A stretch of DNA of 64,000 nt from Chitinophaga pinensis (GTDB taxonomy: Bacteria; Bacteroidota; Bacteroidia; Chitinophagales; Chitinophagaceae), in contig NZ_VOHS01000014.1 of assembly GCF_007896845.1 (NCBI RefSeq), positions 1 to 64,000 of the forward strand, read 5' to 3'. The position numbers and the translations under genes are program-made. Shown here one piece after another: positions 18,512 through 28,875 of the stretch. Each line of letters opens with the position of its first letter. Within the stretch, counting starts at the first letter, position 1. The notes under the pieces were generated by a model that did not search any database, was not told where the DNA came from, and worked only from the letters and a program-made list of their open reading frames with translations.

Positions 18512-19493
18512 GTCCTACGCTACGCTGATGTTTATCGTCTGAAATTCTTAAAGAGTTGTATAAATAACCGATGCTGACGAGGTTTTCAGGGTTAGGCGCT
18601 ACTTCTACAGGAATGAAGTCTTTGAATTCTTCCACGAAAGCGTCTGCCAGTTCGCGGTAATGTGCACCGCCACCCATCAGATAGATCTTGCTGCAATTTT
18701 CAAAGTCCTGATCGGTAAAGTAATTCCTCATCAGCGGAGACACTACTTCCTTGTAATACTGGGTCAGCAGTGCCTTACGGATATCCTTGAGGTCAAGGCG
18801 TTTCCTGTTGGTAAAGATAGATCCTTTCATGAAGGCATCATCCAGCTGATGCTCATTTTTCATGTCCAGATAATACTGTTTATTCAGTTCACGGGCCAGG
18901 TTGTTGATGGCATATTTTATACCATGGGAACTGAAGCAGGTACGATGTATAAGACCATCCGCAGTGGCCATACCACCTTCAATGGTGCCAAAGCCAAAGC
19001 TGACAGCGATAAAGTTCTCTGTTTTAGGATCATTGACGGTCTTTTTCAGACCAATAATACCTCCTACGATCTCCGGGATCACTTCAAAACGCTCGATGTC
19101 CAGCATCCCTTTTTTGATCGTGCCCTTGTTATTAAAAGTATGTGTATCGTACTCTATCAGAAAGTGACGTTTGTTGAGGAACTGCTCGGCCGCGCCTTTA
19201 TAGATGTTATAAGTGGAAAAAGGGAAGCCCATGGTAACGGACAAAGGCTGTTGTACTTTATCCAGCACATTGACCATGGCAGCTTTGAAGAGGATTTCAT
19301 AATCATCCTCCTGCGGAGCAGCATTCGTGACACGTCCGGGGTTGATCCCTCCACGTCTCGCCAGGTTTCCGACAATATACCAGTTTTCGTCTTTTTTGAT
19401 CTTCAGGCCATTCAATAGGTCTTTTGAGGAATTCTCCGTGTTACCATACGCAGTTTCGAAAACACTCGGAAAGCTGATAGGTGATACTTTCAT
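18426..19493 (-). CDS. Actin-like ATPase (ALP/ParM type) with a C-terminal phosphate-1 motif
   Basis: A 355-residue protein. Residues 4-75 (ISFPSVFE, YIVGNLARRGG, DDYEILFKAAM) match the part of ParM-like N-terminal domains that normally follows phosphate-1. A phosphate-2-like segment is AVSFGFGT at 163-170, where the usual Asp is Ser. An adenosine-type LMGGGA lies at 272-277. The first motif of the fold, VGLDLGNAS, is not at the N-terminus but at 326-334, followed by a strand IISIFED and a short end. An in-frame TAA lies 25-27 bases upstream of the ATG, so no longer N-terminus exists. This order suggests a circular permutation. The gene overlaps bactofilin, so a cytoskeletal pair is inferred. 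Confidence 0.75.
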   Translation of the reverse strand: MKVSPISFPSVFETAYGNTENSSKDLLNGLKIKKDENWYIVGNLARRGGINPGRVTNAAPQEDDYEILFKAAMVNVLDKVQQPLSVTMGFPFSTYNIYKGAAEQFLNKRHFLIEYDTHTFNNKGTIKKGMLDIERFEVIPEIVGGIIGLKKTVNDPKTENFIAVSFGFGTIEGGMATADGLIHRTCFSSHGIKYAINNLARELNKQYYLDMKNEHQLDDAFMKGSIFTNRKRLDLKDIRKALLTQYYKEVVSPLMRNYFTDQDFENCSKIYLMGGGAHYRELADAFVEEFKDFIPVEVAPNPENLVSIGYLYNSLRISDDKHQRSVGLDLGNASSIISIFEDEREKEILSVGPNM

Positions 19494-19878
19494 GATCGCA
19501 GGATTATATATGTATGATTAAAATTTCGATTTGAGTTTTCAATAATTCGGCTCGGTCACAAAGCAAACAGGGTATAAAGAGATTCAATCGGGAAGGGTTT
19601 TGAGTAACTCCCGCACTACAACTGCATTTAAATATATAAAATAATATTAAACATTACCAAACACAAAATGGCAGCTTTTCAAATTTATTGATAATCAGCC
19701 ATTCCATGTATTAAGAAATTGTCACTAGCCAGTCTCCGGATCGTTTTATACGGCATAACCGATCACAGCAGAAATGCCTGTTATAACGGGTATTATCAGG
19801 ACTGCTAATCATTCCGGGGCGTTATTATTTATAGGTGTGAACCTGACAGGAATGTTTTCCTGTCAGGCATAAGTGGCA
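19494..19878. other. Intergenic stretch with a hairpin
   Basis: About 385 AT-rich bases. A stem of CCTGACAGGAA and TTCCTGTCAGG at 19842-19867 lies just past the terpene synthase stop on the minus strand. It lacks a T-run but may end that transcript. Nothing else was recognised. Confidence 0.5.
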
Positions 19879-20853
19879 TCAGCTGGCGGTATAATTAAAC
19901 TCATACCGTGCTGTGTCATAAATAGACCAGTCCATAAAACCCCGTACCATGGTACCCAGAGCATCCAGATGCCGCTGGATGGCCAGATCGATGTGCATAC
20001 CGAAAGACGGCAGCTGGCATCTCAGTTCGTTAAACTGCGCAATCTCGCGATTGTGAATGGCAGCCGTCTCCGCGATGGCTTCTTCGAGCGTGATCTGCTG
20101 TTCGTGCCCGATTACCATGACCAGATTGTGTTCATCTCCGTGAGCCAGTTCCTTTGATAAAGAAAAGAGGTCATTTGCCCAGCAAACGGCTCTGCGGGCC
20201 AGATCCACCAGTTTCTGGAACTGTTCATTCTGTAATACAAATACAGGCAGATAAGTGCCGGCGGCTACTTCCAGCATGTCAGTACCCAGATTGGCGCCAC
20301 TAAAGAATGGCCGCATCTGCATGTACTGAAAAACAGAAGGCTGTCTGCGTTGCTTTGCATTTTCAGCTTCCCATACGGCGGCTTCGAAAGTTGCCTTCAG
20401 ACTGAGGGTAAACTGGCATTGCCACGAGGCTGTACTCAGCTGGCGCATTTTGTCCCAGAAATCGCTCAGGGCCGCCAGCACGGGGTTGGTCACCCGGTCA
20501 ATAGAACGGTCATAACGCAGCACACTGACGAAATCTGTAATTACCTGCTGCAACCATGCCTGTTCGCGATAACTGGCTGTTTCCGGCTTTACATGGTCCA
20601 GCAGATCGTCCAGTACAAATAGCCATGTGTTAAGGTCATTGGCCGTACATAAGAAGGCCAGATCCGCATCCGGATAAGTACGGGCGGTCATCCAGGCAAA
20701 CTTGTACCTGCTGAACCGCTCATAGGCTTCCTCTGATTGCAGCAGATTAAATTCGTGCAGCCAGGAGGATGTGTGTTGGTCAATCTCATTCACAAATGGA
20801 CTGATCTTCGCCTCAAAAGGGCAATGGAGAGTTGGGACAGTAATTTGTCGCAT
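19879..20853 (-). CDS. Class I terpene synthase (bacterial terpene cyclase)
   Basis: A 324-residue all-helical enzyme. The metal-binding aspartate motif is DDLLD at residues 82-86 and the second metal motif is NDLFSLSKE at about 225-235 (N-D-x-x-S-x-x-x-E). A late RY pair (TARYEF) sits near residue 316, as in bacterial cyclases. It turns a linear isoprenyl diphosphate into a cyclic terpene; whether sesqui- or diterpene cannot be read from sequence. No P450, prenyltransferase or other tailoring gene is adjacent, so the product may be used as made. Diterpene cyclases are known from Chitinophaga. Confidence 0.92.
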   Translation of the reverse strand: MRQITVPTLHCPFEAKISPFVNEIDQHTSSWLHEFNLLQSEEAYERFSRYKFAWMTARTYPDADLAFLCTANDLNTWLFVLDDLLDHVKPETASYREQAWLQQVITDFVSVLRYDRSIDRVTNPVLAALSDFWDKMRQLSTASWQCQFTLSLKATFEAAVWEAENAKQRRQPSVFQYMQMRPFFSGANLGTDMLEVAAGTYLPVFVLQNEQFQKLVDLARRAVCWANDLFSLSKELAHGDEHNLVMVIGHEQQITLEEAIAETAAIHNREIAQFNELRCQLPSFGMHIDLAIQRHLDALGTMVRGFMDWSIYDTARYEFNYTAS

Positions 20854-21033
20854 AAAAATGGATTTTAAAAATGAGAGGAGAAAAAACTAATTCAGACAAA
20901 AATGTAATGCGATGATGCGACATCTCCGCAGGTAAACCGGCAGAGAATATGGAGAATAAGTGTTTATGCTGTTATCGGGGGATGAAAACAGGCAACAATG
21001 GAACAATAAGGACAATAAGGACGGTAACGACGA

Positions 21034-22803
21034 TTATAACAGAGCAGGGCTGTTCAGGCATTGGGTGAGCGTAATGTTCAGCAGCTTGAAGTCAATGGGT
21101 TTGATCAGATATGCGGTGGCGCCTGCTTCCAGAGTGGCCACTTTGTCTTCTTCGAATACATCACCGGAAATGACGATCACCGGTACGCGCTGTAACAGGG
21201 CTGCGCTTCTTACATAAGTGAGGATCTCCTCTGCATCCATATCAGGCAGATGCCTGTCGGCAAGAATAATGTCAGGAATATAGTGTTGTAGCAATTCCAG
21301 GCTGTCTATACCTGTACCGGAGGACTTCACCTCGCATCCAAGGCGACTCAGGTATTTCGTCAGATAGATACGGCTCATGTCATCGTCTTCAATGATCAGG
21401 ATTTTCACGCCCGCATACATAGACTCATCTGCACGGGTTTCCGGCAGTTCCGTCTGTATGGGCATTGCACAGGCCTGTAGCGGAAAACTAAAGCTGAATA
21501 TGGTCCCTTTTCCGACTACGCTTTCCACGGATATAATACCCCCTAATAAGGTCGCAAGGTGTTGCGCAATGTGCAGGCCCAATCCTGTACCGCCGGAAAA
21601 ACTATTCCATTCGGTAATAAAAGGATCAAAGATGGGGGCCATTTTATCACTGCTCATGCCGGCTCCCTGGTCTCTTACACTAATACGGCACTGGTCGTTT
21701 TCTACGTTGGCTGATAGCGTAACGGTGCTGTTATTCGCAGTAAATTTCACTGCATTGAACAGCAGATTATTGATGATCTGTGTCAGTTTGATCTTGTCGG
21801 TCACCAGATGGGAGGGAAGCTGTCGTTTGTTGTAGTCGAGTACAATACGTACGCCTTTTGTTTTGGCGATGTATTGTCCGGTACCGACAATATTTTCCAG
21901 CAGATCCCTGATGCCAAATGCTTCATTGTGTACTTCATGCAGTTTACCGGCTTCTATACGGGAGAGTTCCAGTACATTATTGATGACATCTAATGCCTGA
22001 TGACTGGCGGCACAGAGGTGTTCTGCGTGTTTGATATAGGCGGTATCATTATTCCGTTCTGCATCCATCAGCAGCAGCTGACTGATAGAGTGAATGGCAT
22101 TGAGTGGTACGCGGATCTCGTGATTGGTTTCGCGCAGGAAAATACTTTTATAATGATTGGCTTTTTCGAGTTCGCTGGTCCTGTTGTGTACCTGTTGTTC
22201 AAGGTTTTCCGCATGTTCCTGCTGACCTTTCAGTAATACATCATTATGTTTGACGTAGAACATGATGATGAGTATATTCAACGAAACGATCACCATGATA
22301 GCAGAGTAGTGGATCACTACTGTAGTGACAGCATTAAATTCATAGGGAGGAATGATGCCGGCAAAGCGGTTCACTTCCAGTAATACCAGCGTAATGAGCG
22401 CCACAACGATACAGGTGGTGCGGAACAATTTATCTTTTACGATGAGTAATGAGGTGCCAATGAGGAATATAGCCAGTAGACTGGGTTCTACAACGCTTGC
22501 AAGTATACAGCCGAAGTAAAGCGTGGCCGCATTATGTATCATTTGCAGATAGAAGGCAGAGATATCATATTTCCGTTGTTTGTTGAGATATATGACATAA
22601 AAGCATGCACTTCCTTCTACTAATGTACCGAGAAAGAGGCTGAGTTTACCTGAGATGATATAGAATAATGTCCCAAAGAAAAACGCCATAACACCTGTGA
22701 CACAGGCGAGTATATTTACTTTGATGATTCGGCTCCTTTCATTCAGTTCAATATTGTCTGCACCGGTCAGGGTAATTGCTCTAAATATCCCCATTGTTAT
22801 CAT
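21034..22803 (-). CDS. Hybrid histidine kinase with receiver domain
   Basis: A 589-residue membrane sensor. About six membrane helices occupy residues 25-190, followed by a coiled stretch (QEHAENLEQQVHNRTSELEKA). The HisKA H-box is NHEIRVPLNAI (about 228). The HATPase has IINNLLFNAVKF, VRDQGAGM and TGLGLHI. The receiver at about 460-585 has IIEDDD, the phospho-aspartate in ADRHLP and the conserved lysine in LIKP. It stands alone with no partner regulator. The receiver may pass phosphate on to a separate Hpt protein such as 41710-42075, but nothing links them directly. Confidence 0.9.
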   Translation of the reverse strand: MITMGIFRAITLTGADNIELNERSRIIKVNILACVTGVMAFFFGTLFYIISGKLSLFLGTLVEGSACFYVIYLNKQRKYDISAFYLQMIHNAATLYFGCILASVVEPSLLAIFLIGTSLLIVKDKLFRTTCIVVALITLVLLEVNRFAGIIPPYEFNAVTTVVIHYSAIMVIVSLNILIIMFYVKHNDVLLKGQQEHAENLEQQVHNRTSELEKANHYKSIFLRETNHEIRVPLNAIHSISQLLLMDAERNNDTAYIKHAEHLCAASHQALDVINNVLELSRIEAGKLHEVHNEAFGIRDLLENIVGTGQYIAKTKGVRIVLDYNKRQLPSHLVTDKIKLTQIINNLLFNAVKFTANNSTVTLSANVENDQCRISVRDQGAGMSSDKMAPIFDPFITEWNSFSGGTGLGLHIAQHLATLLGGIISVESVVGKGTIFSFSFPLQACAMPIQTELPETRADESMYAGVKILIIEDDDMSRIYLTKYLSRLGCEVKSSGTGIDSLELLQHYIPDIILADRHLPDMDAEEILTYVRSAALLQRVPVIVISGDVFEEDKVATLEAGATAYLIKPIDFKLLNITLTQCLNSPALL

Positions 22804-22936
22804 TCGCGTTGGGTTTAAAGGAATTGCTTCCGGGGGTTTGTTAGTGTTGTTATAGGTCGAGATATAGAAAGTTGTCCTGATTAGTTATGCCTGCTGATTC
22901 AGCCACAATATAGACATTTACTCCCAAAAAAAGACA

Positions 22937-22990
22937 AAGGAGAAGCCCTCCCGCCGATATTGGAAAATATCAACAGGAGGGCTTCTCCTT
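22937..22990 (-). terminator. Terminator of the M1 peptidase gene
   Basis: AAGGAGAAGCCCTCC and GGAGGGCTTCTCCTT form a perfect 15-base stem around a 24-base loop. On the minus strand it is followed by TGTCTTTTTTT. It lies about 25 bases after the peptidase stop. Confidence 0.88.
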
Positions 22991-23015
22991 CAACAAATTA
23001 TCTTTTCTCTATACG

Positions 23016-25613
23016 TTATTTAAAATCAGCATCTGTCAGACCACTGTTCACTTTAATATCGTCTACTTTAAAATCAACCTGTTGTCCGCTGATAGTATTC
23101 TTCAGCAGGAATGGGAATTTCACACCACCTATTTCTTTGTAATCACTGGTTTCAATAGCGCCGGTAACCTGATCGCCATTGTAACTGATCTTCTTTGAAA
23201 GCAATCCGGTAGCTACATCATAATACAGCTCTGTACGGGTTGTCTCATCTTCTTTCACCGTAACGAGGTAGTTGTCTTTGCCATTATCGTCTGTAATGAT
23301 TTCCGGCGACAGCTGAATATCAACGCCTCCCTTCAGGTAGTCCAGTTCAGGGATCAGCACCATGTTTGCTTTTACGCGTTCCTTGGCAGCAGCATCCAGT
23401 GGAACAGGAGTACCCATCTGTATAGCGGTGATGCTATCACCGTTGATGATCAGTTTACTGGCGTGTACATTCATCATCGGGATGAATACATCCAGCAGGT
23501 ATTTATCAGGCGATTTGATTTTCTTGGTCATCTTGATATCAGTACCCTGTACGGATCCGGTAGCGGAGATGGTCTGGTCCTTAATAGCCTGTATTTTGTC
23601 GGTACCGCCGATTGCCTGTAAGTATTTTTTCAGTACTTCGTTGGCAGTCAGGCCGGCTGGCGCTTTCTTGCTGGAACCGCTCCATACGTTATTGGAAGGA
23701 TCGATATCCGGGAATGCCTTATCCGGATCGATCACTACTTTGGTCAGTTTGTTATCTGAATCATATTTGAATGTCCATGTACCACCACGCTGGAATACTT
23801 CTGCCGGCAGTTTCACGGTGTCAGTTTTACCTTTGCTGTCAGTGATCGCCAGTATAACCGGTAAAGCCATCTGCTCCAGGTTTTCTACGGTGATCAGTGC
23901 ACCTTTGGAAGGATCGTTACTTACATATTTCACGTCTTTCACTGCCTGATCCAGTTTCCATGAATTCAGGTACCAACCTCTCCAGAACCAGCTCAGGTCT
24001 TCACCCGCTACGTTTTCCATGGTACGGAAGAAATCCCATGGTGTAGGATGTTTGAATGCCCAACGATCGATATAAGTGCGGAATGCATATTCAAAACGCT
24101 CTTTACCGAGGATATAATCACGCAGGATACCCAGACCCATAGCAGGTTTGTAGTAAGCGGCAATACCGAGGTAACTGCTCTGGATCACGTCTGGTGTACT
24201 CATGATCGGATCACCGCTCATTGCACGACCCATAGACTGGCCCTGTTGTTTCTGATAGTATTCGCCGTTATTGAATGCTTTGCTGGAACCATCGTTGATG
24301 AAAGTGTTGAAACCTTCATCCATCCATGCATATTTTCTTTCGTTGGAGCCAACGATCATCGGGAACCAGTTGTGACCGAATTCGTGATCGGTTACACCCC
24401 ATAATCCACCGCCGGTGCTTCTGTAAGAACAGAATACAATACCCGGATATTCCATACCGCCTACGATACCAGCTACGTTAGTTGCTACTGGATAGGTGTA
24501 TTCAAACCATTGTTTGGAATAGAACTCGATAGAGCCTTTTACGTATTCAGTAGAACGCTGCCAGCCATTGGCAGACTGGATACTTTCTACAGGGTATACG
24601 GACTGCGCCAGACATTTCTTACCACTTGGCAGATTGATGCGGGCAGCATCCCAGATAAACGCGGTAGAAGCCGCCCATGATACGTCACGTGCGTTTTTGC
24701 ACTGGAAATGCCATGACTGCATACCTGTACCCGGTTTTGCAGCAGCTACTTCTGCGCTGTCTTTGATCATCACGGTCTGGTCGCTGTTACGCGCTTTGGC
24801 CAGCTGTGCCTGTTGTTTTGCAGTCAGTACCTGTGCCTCGTTGATAAGTGCACCGGAACCAGCTACCACCATACCGGCAGGAGCCGTTACAGTATAATCG
24901 AAGTCGCCGTATTCCAGATAGAACTCTGCTGCACCCTGATAAGGGATCGAGTTCCAGCCCAGTACGTCGTCATATACTTCCATACGCGGGTACCACTGTG
25001 CGATTTCATATACCCAGCCATATTTTGTTTTCAGACGGCCGGTACGGTCTGTACCGTACTGTGGTACTTCGTAAGAATAGTCTACATATATCTTCGCTAT
25101 GCCACCTTCCGCTTTCAGGCCTTCCGGCAGGATCACCTGCATACGCGTGTCGGTAACAGTGTATTTTACCTCAGTTTTCTTTCCGCCGATGGCAACGCTT
25201 ACAGACTTGATCTTGTATCCTTCTGTAAAACTACGGTTGGCAAAACGGCCACCGGTTACAACGCTGGTGGCAGCTCCTCTGGAATCCTCCCTGTAAATAT
25301 TCTGGTCCATCTGCAGCCATACGAAGGATAATTTGTCAGGGCTGCTGTTTTTGTAAGTGATAGCAACGGAACCATCTATACGATGGCTGGCAGTGTCTAA
25401 TACGACATTGATCGTATAGTCAGCCCGGTTCTGCCAGTATTTATGGCCAGGTGCGCCGGATGCACTGCGATACTCGTTACCGTTGGCAGGGTAAAACAGG
25501 GGCCCGAAAACTTCATGCTGATCGTACTTCGAAGTAGCGGTCTGTCCTACAGCGACGTTCCCGAGGGAAGCCAGCAGGACGCCTGAACAAAGCAGGATTT
25601 TGTTGATTGTCAT
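23016..25613 (-). CDS. Exported M1-family metallopeptidase
   Basis: The start at 25613 ([12 protein letters not shown]) gives a clean signal peptide ending at VAVGQ; the frame is open from 25640. The protein is about 865 residues. The M1 substrate motif appears as GGMEYPG (GxMEN type) and the zinc site as HEFGH with the third ligand in DEGFNTF, eighteen residues later, as expected. The last 200 residues resemble an outer-membrane lipoprotein sorting-type or DUF-like beta domain ([19 protein letters not shown]). It is predicted to cleave peptides in the periplasm or at the surface. It stands alone with its own terminator. Confidence 0.9.
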   Translation of the reverse strand: MTINKILLCSGVLLASLGNVAVGQTATSKYDQHEVFGPLFYPANGNEYRSASGAPGHKYWQNRADYTINVVLDTASHRIDGSVAITYKNSSPDKLSFVWLQMDQNIYREDSRGAATSVVTGGRFANRSFTEGYKIKSVSVAIGGKKTEVKYTVTDTRMQVILPEGLKAEGGIAKIYVDYSYEVPQYGTDRTGRLKTKYGWVYEIAQWYPRMEVYDDVLGWNSIPYQGAAEFYLEYGDFDYTVTAPAGMVVAGSGALINEAQVLTAKQQAQLAKARNSDQTVMIKDSAEVAAAKPGTGMQSWHFQCKNARDVSWAASTAFIWDAARINLPSGKKCLAQSVYPVESIQSANGWQRSTEYVKGSIEFYSKQWFEYTYPVATNVAGIVGGMEYPGIVFCSYRSTGGGLWGVTDHEFGHNWFPMIVGSNERKYAWMDEGFNTFINDGSSKAFNNGEYYQKQQGQSMGRAMSGDPIMSTPDVIQSSYLGIAAYYKPAMGLGILRDYILGKERFEYAFRTYIDRWAFKHPTPWDFFRTMENVAGEDLSWFWRGWYLNSWKLDQAVKDVKYVSNDPSKGALITVENLEQMALPVILAITDSKGKTDTVKLPAEVFQRGGTWTFKYDSDNKLTKVVIDPDKAFPDIDPSNNVWSGSSKKAPAGLTANEVLKKYLQAIGGTDKIQAIKDQTISATGSVQGTDIKMTKKIKSPDKYLLDVFIPMMNVHASKLIINGDSITAIQMGTPVPLDAAAKERVKANMVLIPELDYLKGGVDIQLSPEIITDDNGKDNYLVTVKEDETTRTELYYDVATGLLSKKISYNGDQVTGAIETSDYKEIGGVKFPFLLKNTISGQQVDFKVDDIKVNSGLTDADFK

Positions 25614-25763
25614 TAGCGTTTCAATTTGGAAAATAGCCATAAATATAGCAAAAGCCCTGCAAGGACAAAGCGGAAAAAAGGATAAAGGGTTTCATTTTGG
25701 TCAGGACGCCGGCACACATTTAAAAATTATTATATCTTTACGGGTAGAACGACACTTTAACCT

Positions 25764-27416
25764 ATGAAATACTTACGGACAGGCATGGGCCTGTTTTTCC
25801 TGCTATTTGCCAGTCAATCCTATGCACAGACCCCCTCACAGGTCCCTTCTGTACAGCTTAGCGCCACATTTCCTGAACCGGGAGAAGGTTTTGATAAAAT
25901 ACTGCTATTACCGGGTGGTAACACCTGTTACCTGCATTTCGACAAAAAACAGGGCATCGTAGCCAGCTTGTATGATGCAAAGCGCGCCCCGCTGGCAACA
26001 GAAGCCGTAAAAGGACAGCTCTGGGATGCTTCCGGCCTCAATGACACAGAAATTGACGGTATTTTTGCTATCAATGATCAGGTGGTGATCTTCCTGCAAC
26101 AGCTGGTAAAGTATAAACCGAATCTGTACCGTCTTATTCTGGACGGCAGCACGGGTAAACTGGTGAAAGAAGATAAACTGGGAGAACTGCCGACCGTATT
26201 GCACAGAGATGTAGCTGTACAGGATAACTTCGCTTCTCATGACTTCCATGTATCTCTGGATGCCGGTACCGGGTATTATGCGGTGGCGGCTTTCGCAGGT
26301 GGTGAATTACAACGGAAAGAATCTCCTGCCGAAAGAGTACAGATCTCTCATTACGGTCCTGATCACCAACTGATCAGACAGCGCTATTTCACCGTTGCTG
26401 AAAATGATTATCCATACCTCGCTTACCTTGATATGCTCGTAAGTGGTGGTGATAAAATATATCTCGCTACTGCTGCACTGAACAACAGCCGCAAAAGCAG
26501 CAAAGATACCAGTGCATTGGTGGCCCTGTCTGTATGGGGTAAAGGTGAGAATAACTTCAACCATACCCTGTTGCCTTATACGACCAACTTCACCGACCTG
26601 CATGCAAGTCTGCAATACGTATCAGGCACCAACACCTTACAGGCCCTGATCACGACTGCCAATAACCAGACGGCAAAAGCACCGGTGCCCGCTGCCTATA
26701 TCAACTATCTGGATGCGGGCACACTGGCACTGAATAGCTATACCGCCTTACACAGTGACAAGATCACCGCATTTGCACAGGAGAAAATGAAGTATACCAG
26801 TCCTTACAATGGACAACCACAGGCATTGATCGCACATGCGGACGGCAGTAGTACTATCCTGATGGAATCTATGTCTATCTTCGCTTCTACAGGTAGCAAT
26901 TCATGGAATAAGATGCATACGAACCTGAATGATATCGGGGTGACCGAACTGGACGCACGTGGCCGTGAACAATCAGGTTACGGACTGGTTAAAATGCAGG
27001 TCGCAAACGGTACTTATGAACCGCTCTATTTCCAGCGCAGAAAGAAAGGACAGTGGATCTTCCGTAACCGTATTCAGGTGCTCAATACAACGCCTTACCT
27101 GTCATATGACTACCTCCCGACAGCCAAAGCGACTTATATCATCTTCAACGATTATCTGGCTTATCTGGATCAGGGTGGTACGTTTACTGACAAGAAGCCC
27201 ATGCGTTATCTTACAGAAGCAAATACTGTCTGCTACAGATGTACACCAACAGGACAGGAAAGACTTTTCCTGTTTGGCACACCTGAGACATTCAAAGGAT
27301 ATTATTGTATGCTGGGTGCTTCAGACTTTGATGAAAAGAAAGGCACTTATGCAACGCTGATGATCACCCGCAAAGGAGAGGAGAAGAAGGCTTGTGTGGC
27401 ATGGGTGAAATTATAA
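25764..27416 (+). CDS. Exported protein of unknown function
   Basis: A 550-residue protein with a signal peptide (MKYLRTGMGLFFLLFASQSYAQ). The mature part is rich in short beta-strands with repeating aromatic-glycine turns and could be a propeller-like fold, but I cannot name a family. No lipobox and no sorting tail are visible. It is divergent from the M1 peptidase with about 120 bases between them, so the two may share a control region. Confidence 0.75.
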   Translation: MKYLRTGMGLFFLLFASQSYAQTPSQVPSVQLSATFPEPGEGFDKILLLPGGNTCYLHFDKKQGIVASLYDAKRAPLATEAVKGQLWDASGLNDTEIDGIFAINDQVVIFLQQLVKYKPNLYRLILDGSTGKLVKEDKLGELPTVLHRDVAVQDNFASHDFHVSLDAGTGYYAVAAFAGGELQRKESPAERVQISHYGPDHQLIRQRYFTVAENDYPYLAYLDMLVSGGDKIYLATAALNNSRKSSKDTSALVALSVWGKGENNFNHTLLPYTTNFTDLHASLQYVSGTNTLQALITTANNQTAKAPVPAAYINYLDAGTLALNSYTALHSDKITAFAQEKMKYTSPYNGQPQALIAHADGSSTILMESMSIFASTGSNSWNKMHTNLNDIGVTELDARGREQSGYGLVKMQVANGTYEPLYFQRRKKGQWIFRNRIQVLNTTPYLSYDYLPTAKATYIIFNDYLAYLDQGGTFTDKKPMRYLTEANTVCYRCTPTGQERLFLFGTPETFKGYYCMLGASDFDEKKGTYATLMITRKGEEKKACVAWVKL

Positions 27417-27489
27417 GTACTTAATTTTTTAATTCTCTACCGGATTTGTAGGTTATTTTCGTATTTTCAGTTAATAACCTACAAATCTT

Positions 27490-28026
27490 ATGGCACGTAT
27501 TAACCCGCTTTCCCCCGAAGAAACCCCTGTTCCCCTGCAGGCAGCCTACTCGCTGCACACTACTACCTGGAACGCATGTATTACAAATATGAAAGCCACG
27601 CTGGGGCATTCCCAGACCGCTTTTGAAGTATATATGGAGTGGTATCGCTTATATGACCGCATTAAGCGTTTCCTCGGTCTCCGTCCGGCTTATCTGTTTG
27701 CCTACACCGTGTCTGTTGGCAGTAACTGTCCGCTTTGTACCACTTTCTTTCGTAAAATAATTATCGATCATGGTGAAGATCCTGCTCATATCGTTTTCAG
27801 CGAAAAAGAGCAGTTGCTCATGGATTTTGGCAGCGCGATTGCCCAACATCAGGGCAGGGTGAATGAGGCGTTATTTGCCGCTATCAGTGCTGTATATAAC
27901 ACGGAGGAGCTGGTTGAACTGATTGCTTTCGCCGGACAAATGATTGCTACCAATATCTTCAATAATGTGATCGAAACTGATATCGACGAGTACCTGTTTA
28001 ATTATCTGCCCCTTACCCAAAAATAA
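27490..28026 (+). CDS. Carboxymuconolactone decarboxylase-family protein (AhpD-like)
   Basis: A 178-residue helical protein. The redox pair CPLC (residues about 78-81, in SNCPLCTTFFRK) followed by an acidic/histidine stretch (IDHGEDP) fits the AhpD-like branch, which works in thiol peroxidase chemistry. It is 10 bases before the SDR gene and opens a three-gene cluster with it and a carboxylate carrier. The name of the superfamily does not imply decarboxylase activity. Confidence 0.8.
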   Translation: MARINPLSPEETPVPLQAAYSLHTTTWNACITNMKATLGHSQTAFEVYMEWYRLYDRIKRFLGLRPAYLFAYTVSVGSNCPLCTTFFRKIIIDHGEDPAHIVFSEKEQLLMDFGSAIAQHQGRVNEALFAAISAVYNTEELVELIAFAGQMIATNIFNNVIETDIDEYLFNYLPLTQK

Positions 28027-28036
28027 TCATACCATC

Positions 28037-28843
28037 ATGACACAGGATCTGAAAAATAAGACCGCTTTTATTACGGGCGCCGCCCACGGACAAGGACGCG
28101 CTGCCGCACTTGCACTGGCAAAAGAAGGCGTGCATATTGCTGCTTTTGATATTGCCCGCCAGATGGCGTATCCCGGATATACGCTGGGTTCAACGTCTGA
28201 ACTGGATTCCCTGAAAACAGCCTGCGAAGAACTGGGCGTACAATGCCTGACATTTACGGGTGATGTACGGGATAATGCCGCGGTAGAAGAGGCGGTAACA
28301 GCTACGGCAGCAGCTTTGGGCCGGATAGATATCCTGTTTAACAATGCAGGGATCTGTGCATATGGCGTAACACATGAAATGCCGGAAGAAGAATGGGATG
28401 CCATGATTGATATCAACCTGAAAGGTGCATGGATCGCCGGCAGACACGTCATTCCGGTCATGATAGCACAAGGCGGTGGTGTTATTATCAATAATTCCTC
28501 TATCGCCGGATTAAGAGGGATGAACCGGCTGAGTCACTATGCCGCCTCTAAATGGGGCCTTACAGGATTGACGAAATCATGGGCAATAGAGCTGGCGCCC
28601 CATAATATCCGTTCTGTAGCTATACATCCTACGGGTGTGAATACGCCCATGAACGACGGACTGGCAGCATTGGAAGGTGCTACTCCACAGGAAATAGCCG
28701 AACGTTCTGCCGGAAACCTGATCAATGTACCATGGGTAGAAGCAGAAGACGTAGCGCATATGGTGGTGTTCCTTGCTTCGGATAAAGCCCGCTATGTGAC
28801 CGGCGCCTCCTTTGTACTGGATGCCGGACTACTGACCCGATAA
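28037..28843 (+). CDS. SDR-family oxidoreductase, mycofactocin-type layout
   Basis: A 268-residue short-chain dehydrogenase. The cofactor motif is TGAAHGQGR (residues 14-22), the NNAG motif is at about 98, and the active site is Ser-Tyr-Lys with YAASK at about 173. Between beta-2 and the next strand is an insert (ARQMAYPGYTLGSTSELD) that resembles the insert of SDRs annotated as mycofactocin-dependent, which hold NAD(H) tightly. No mycofactocin genes are in view. It is 10 bases after the CMD gene and 32 before the carrier. The substrate is unknown. Confidence 0.88.
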   Translation: MTQDLKNKTAFITGAAHGQGRAAALALAKEGVHIAAFDIARQMAYPGYTLGSTSELDSLKTACEELGVQCLTFTGDVRDNAAVEEAVTATAAALGRIDILFNNAGICAYGVTHEMPEEEWDAMIDINLKGAWIAGRHVIPVMIAQGGGVIINNSSIAGLRGMNRLSHYAASKWGLTGLTKSWAIELAPHNIRSVAIHPTGVNTPMNDGLAALEGATPQEIAERSAGNLINVPWVEAEDVAHMVVFLASDKARYVTGASFVLDAGLLTR

Positions 28844-28875
28844 GCCCTTCATATCCATTTTCCTCACCACAAATC

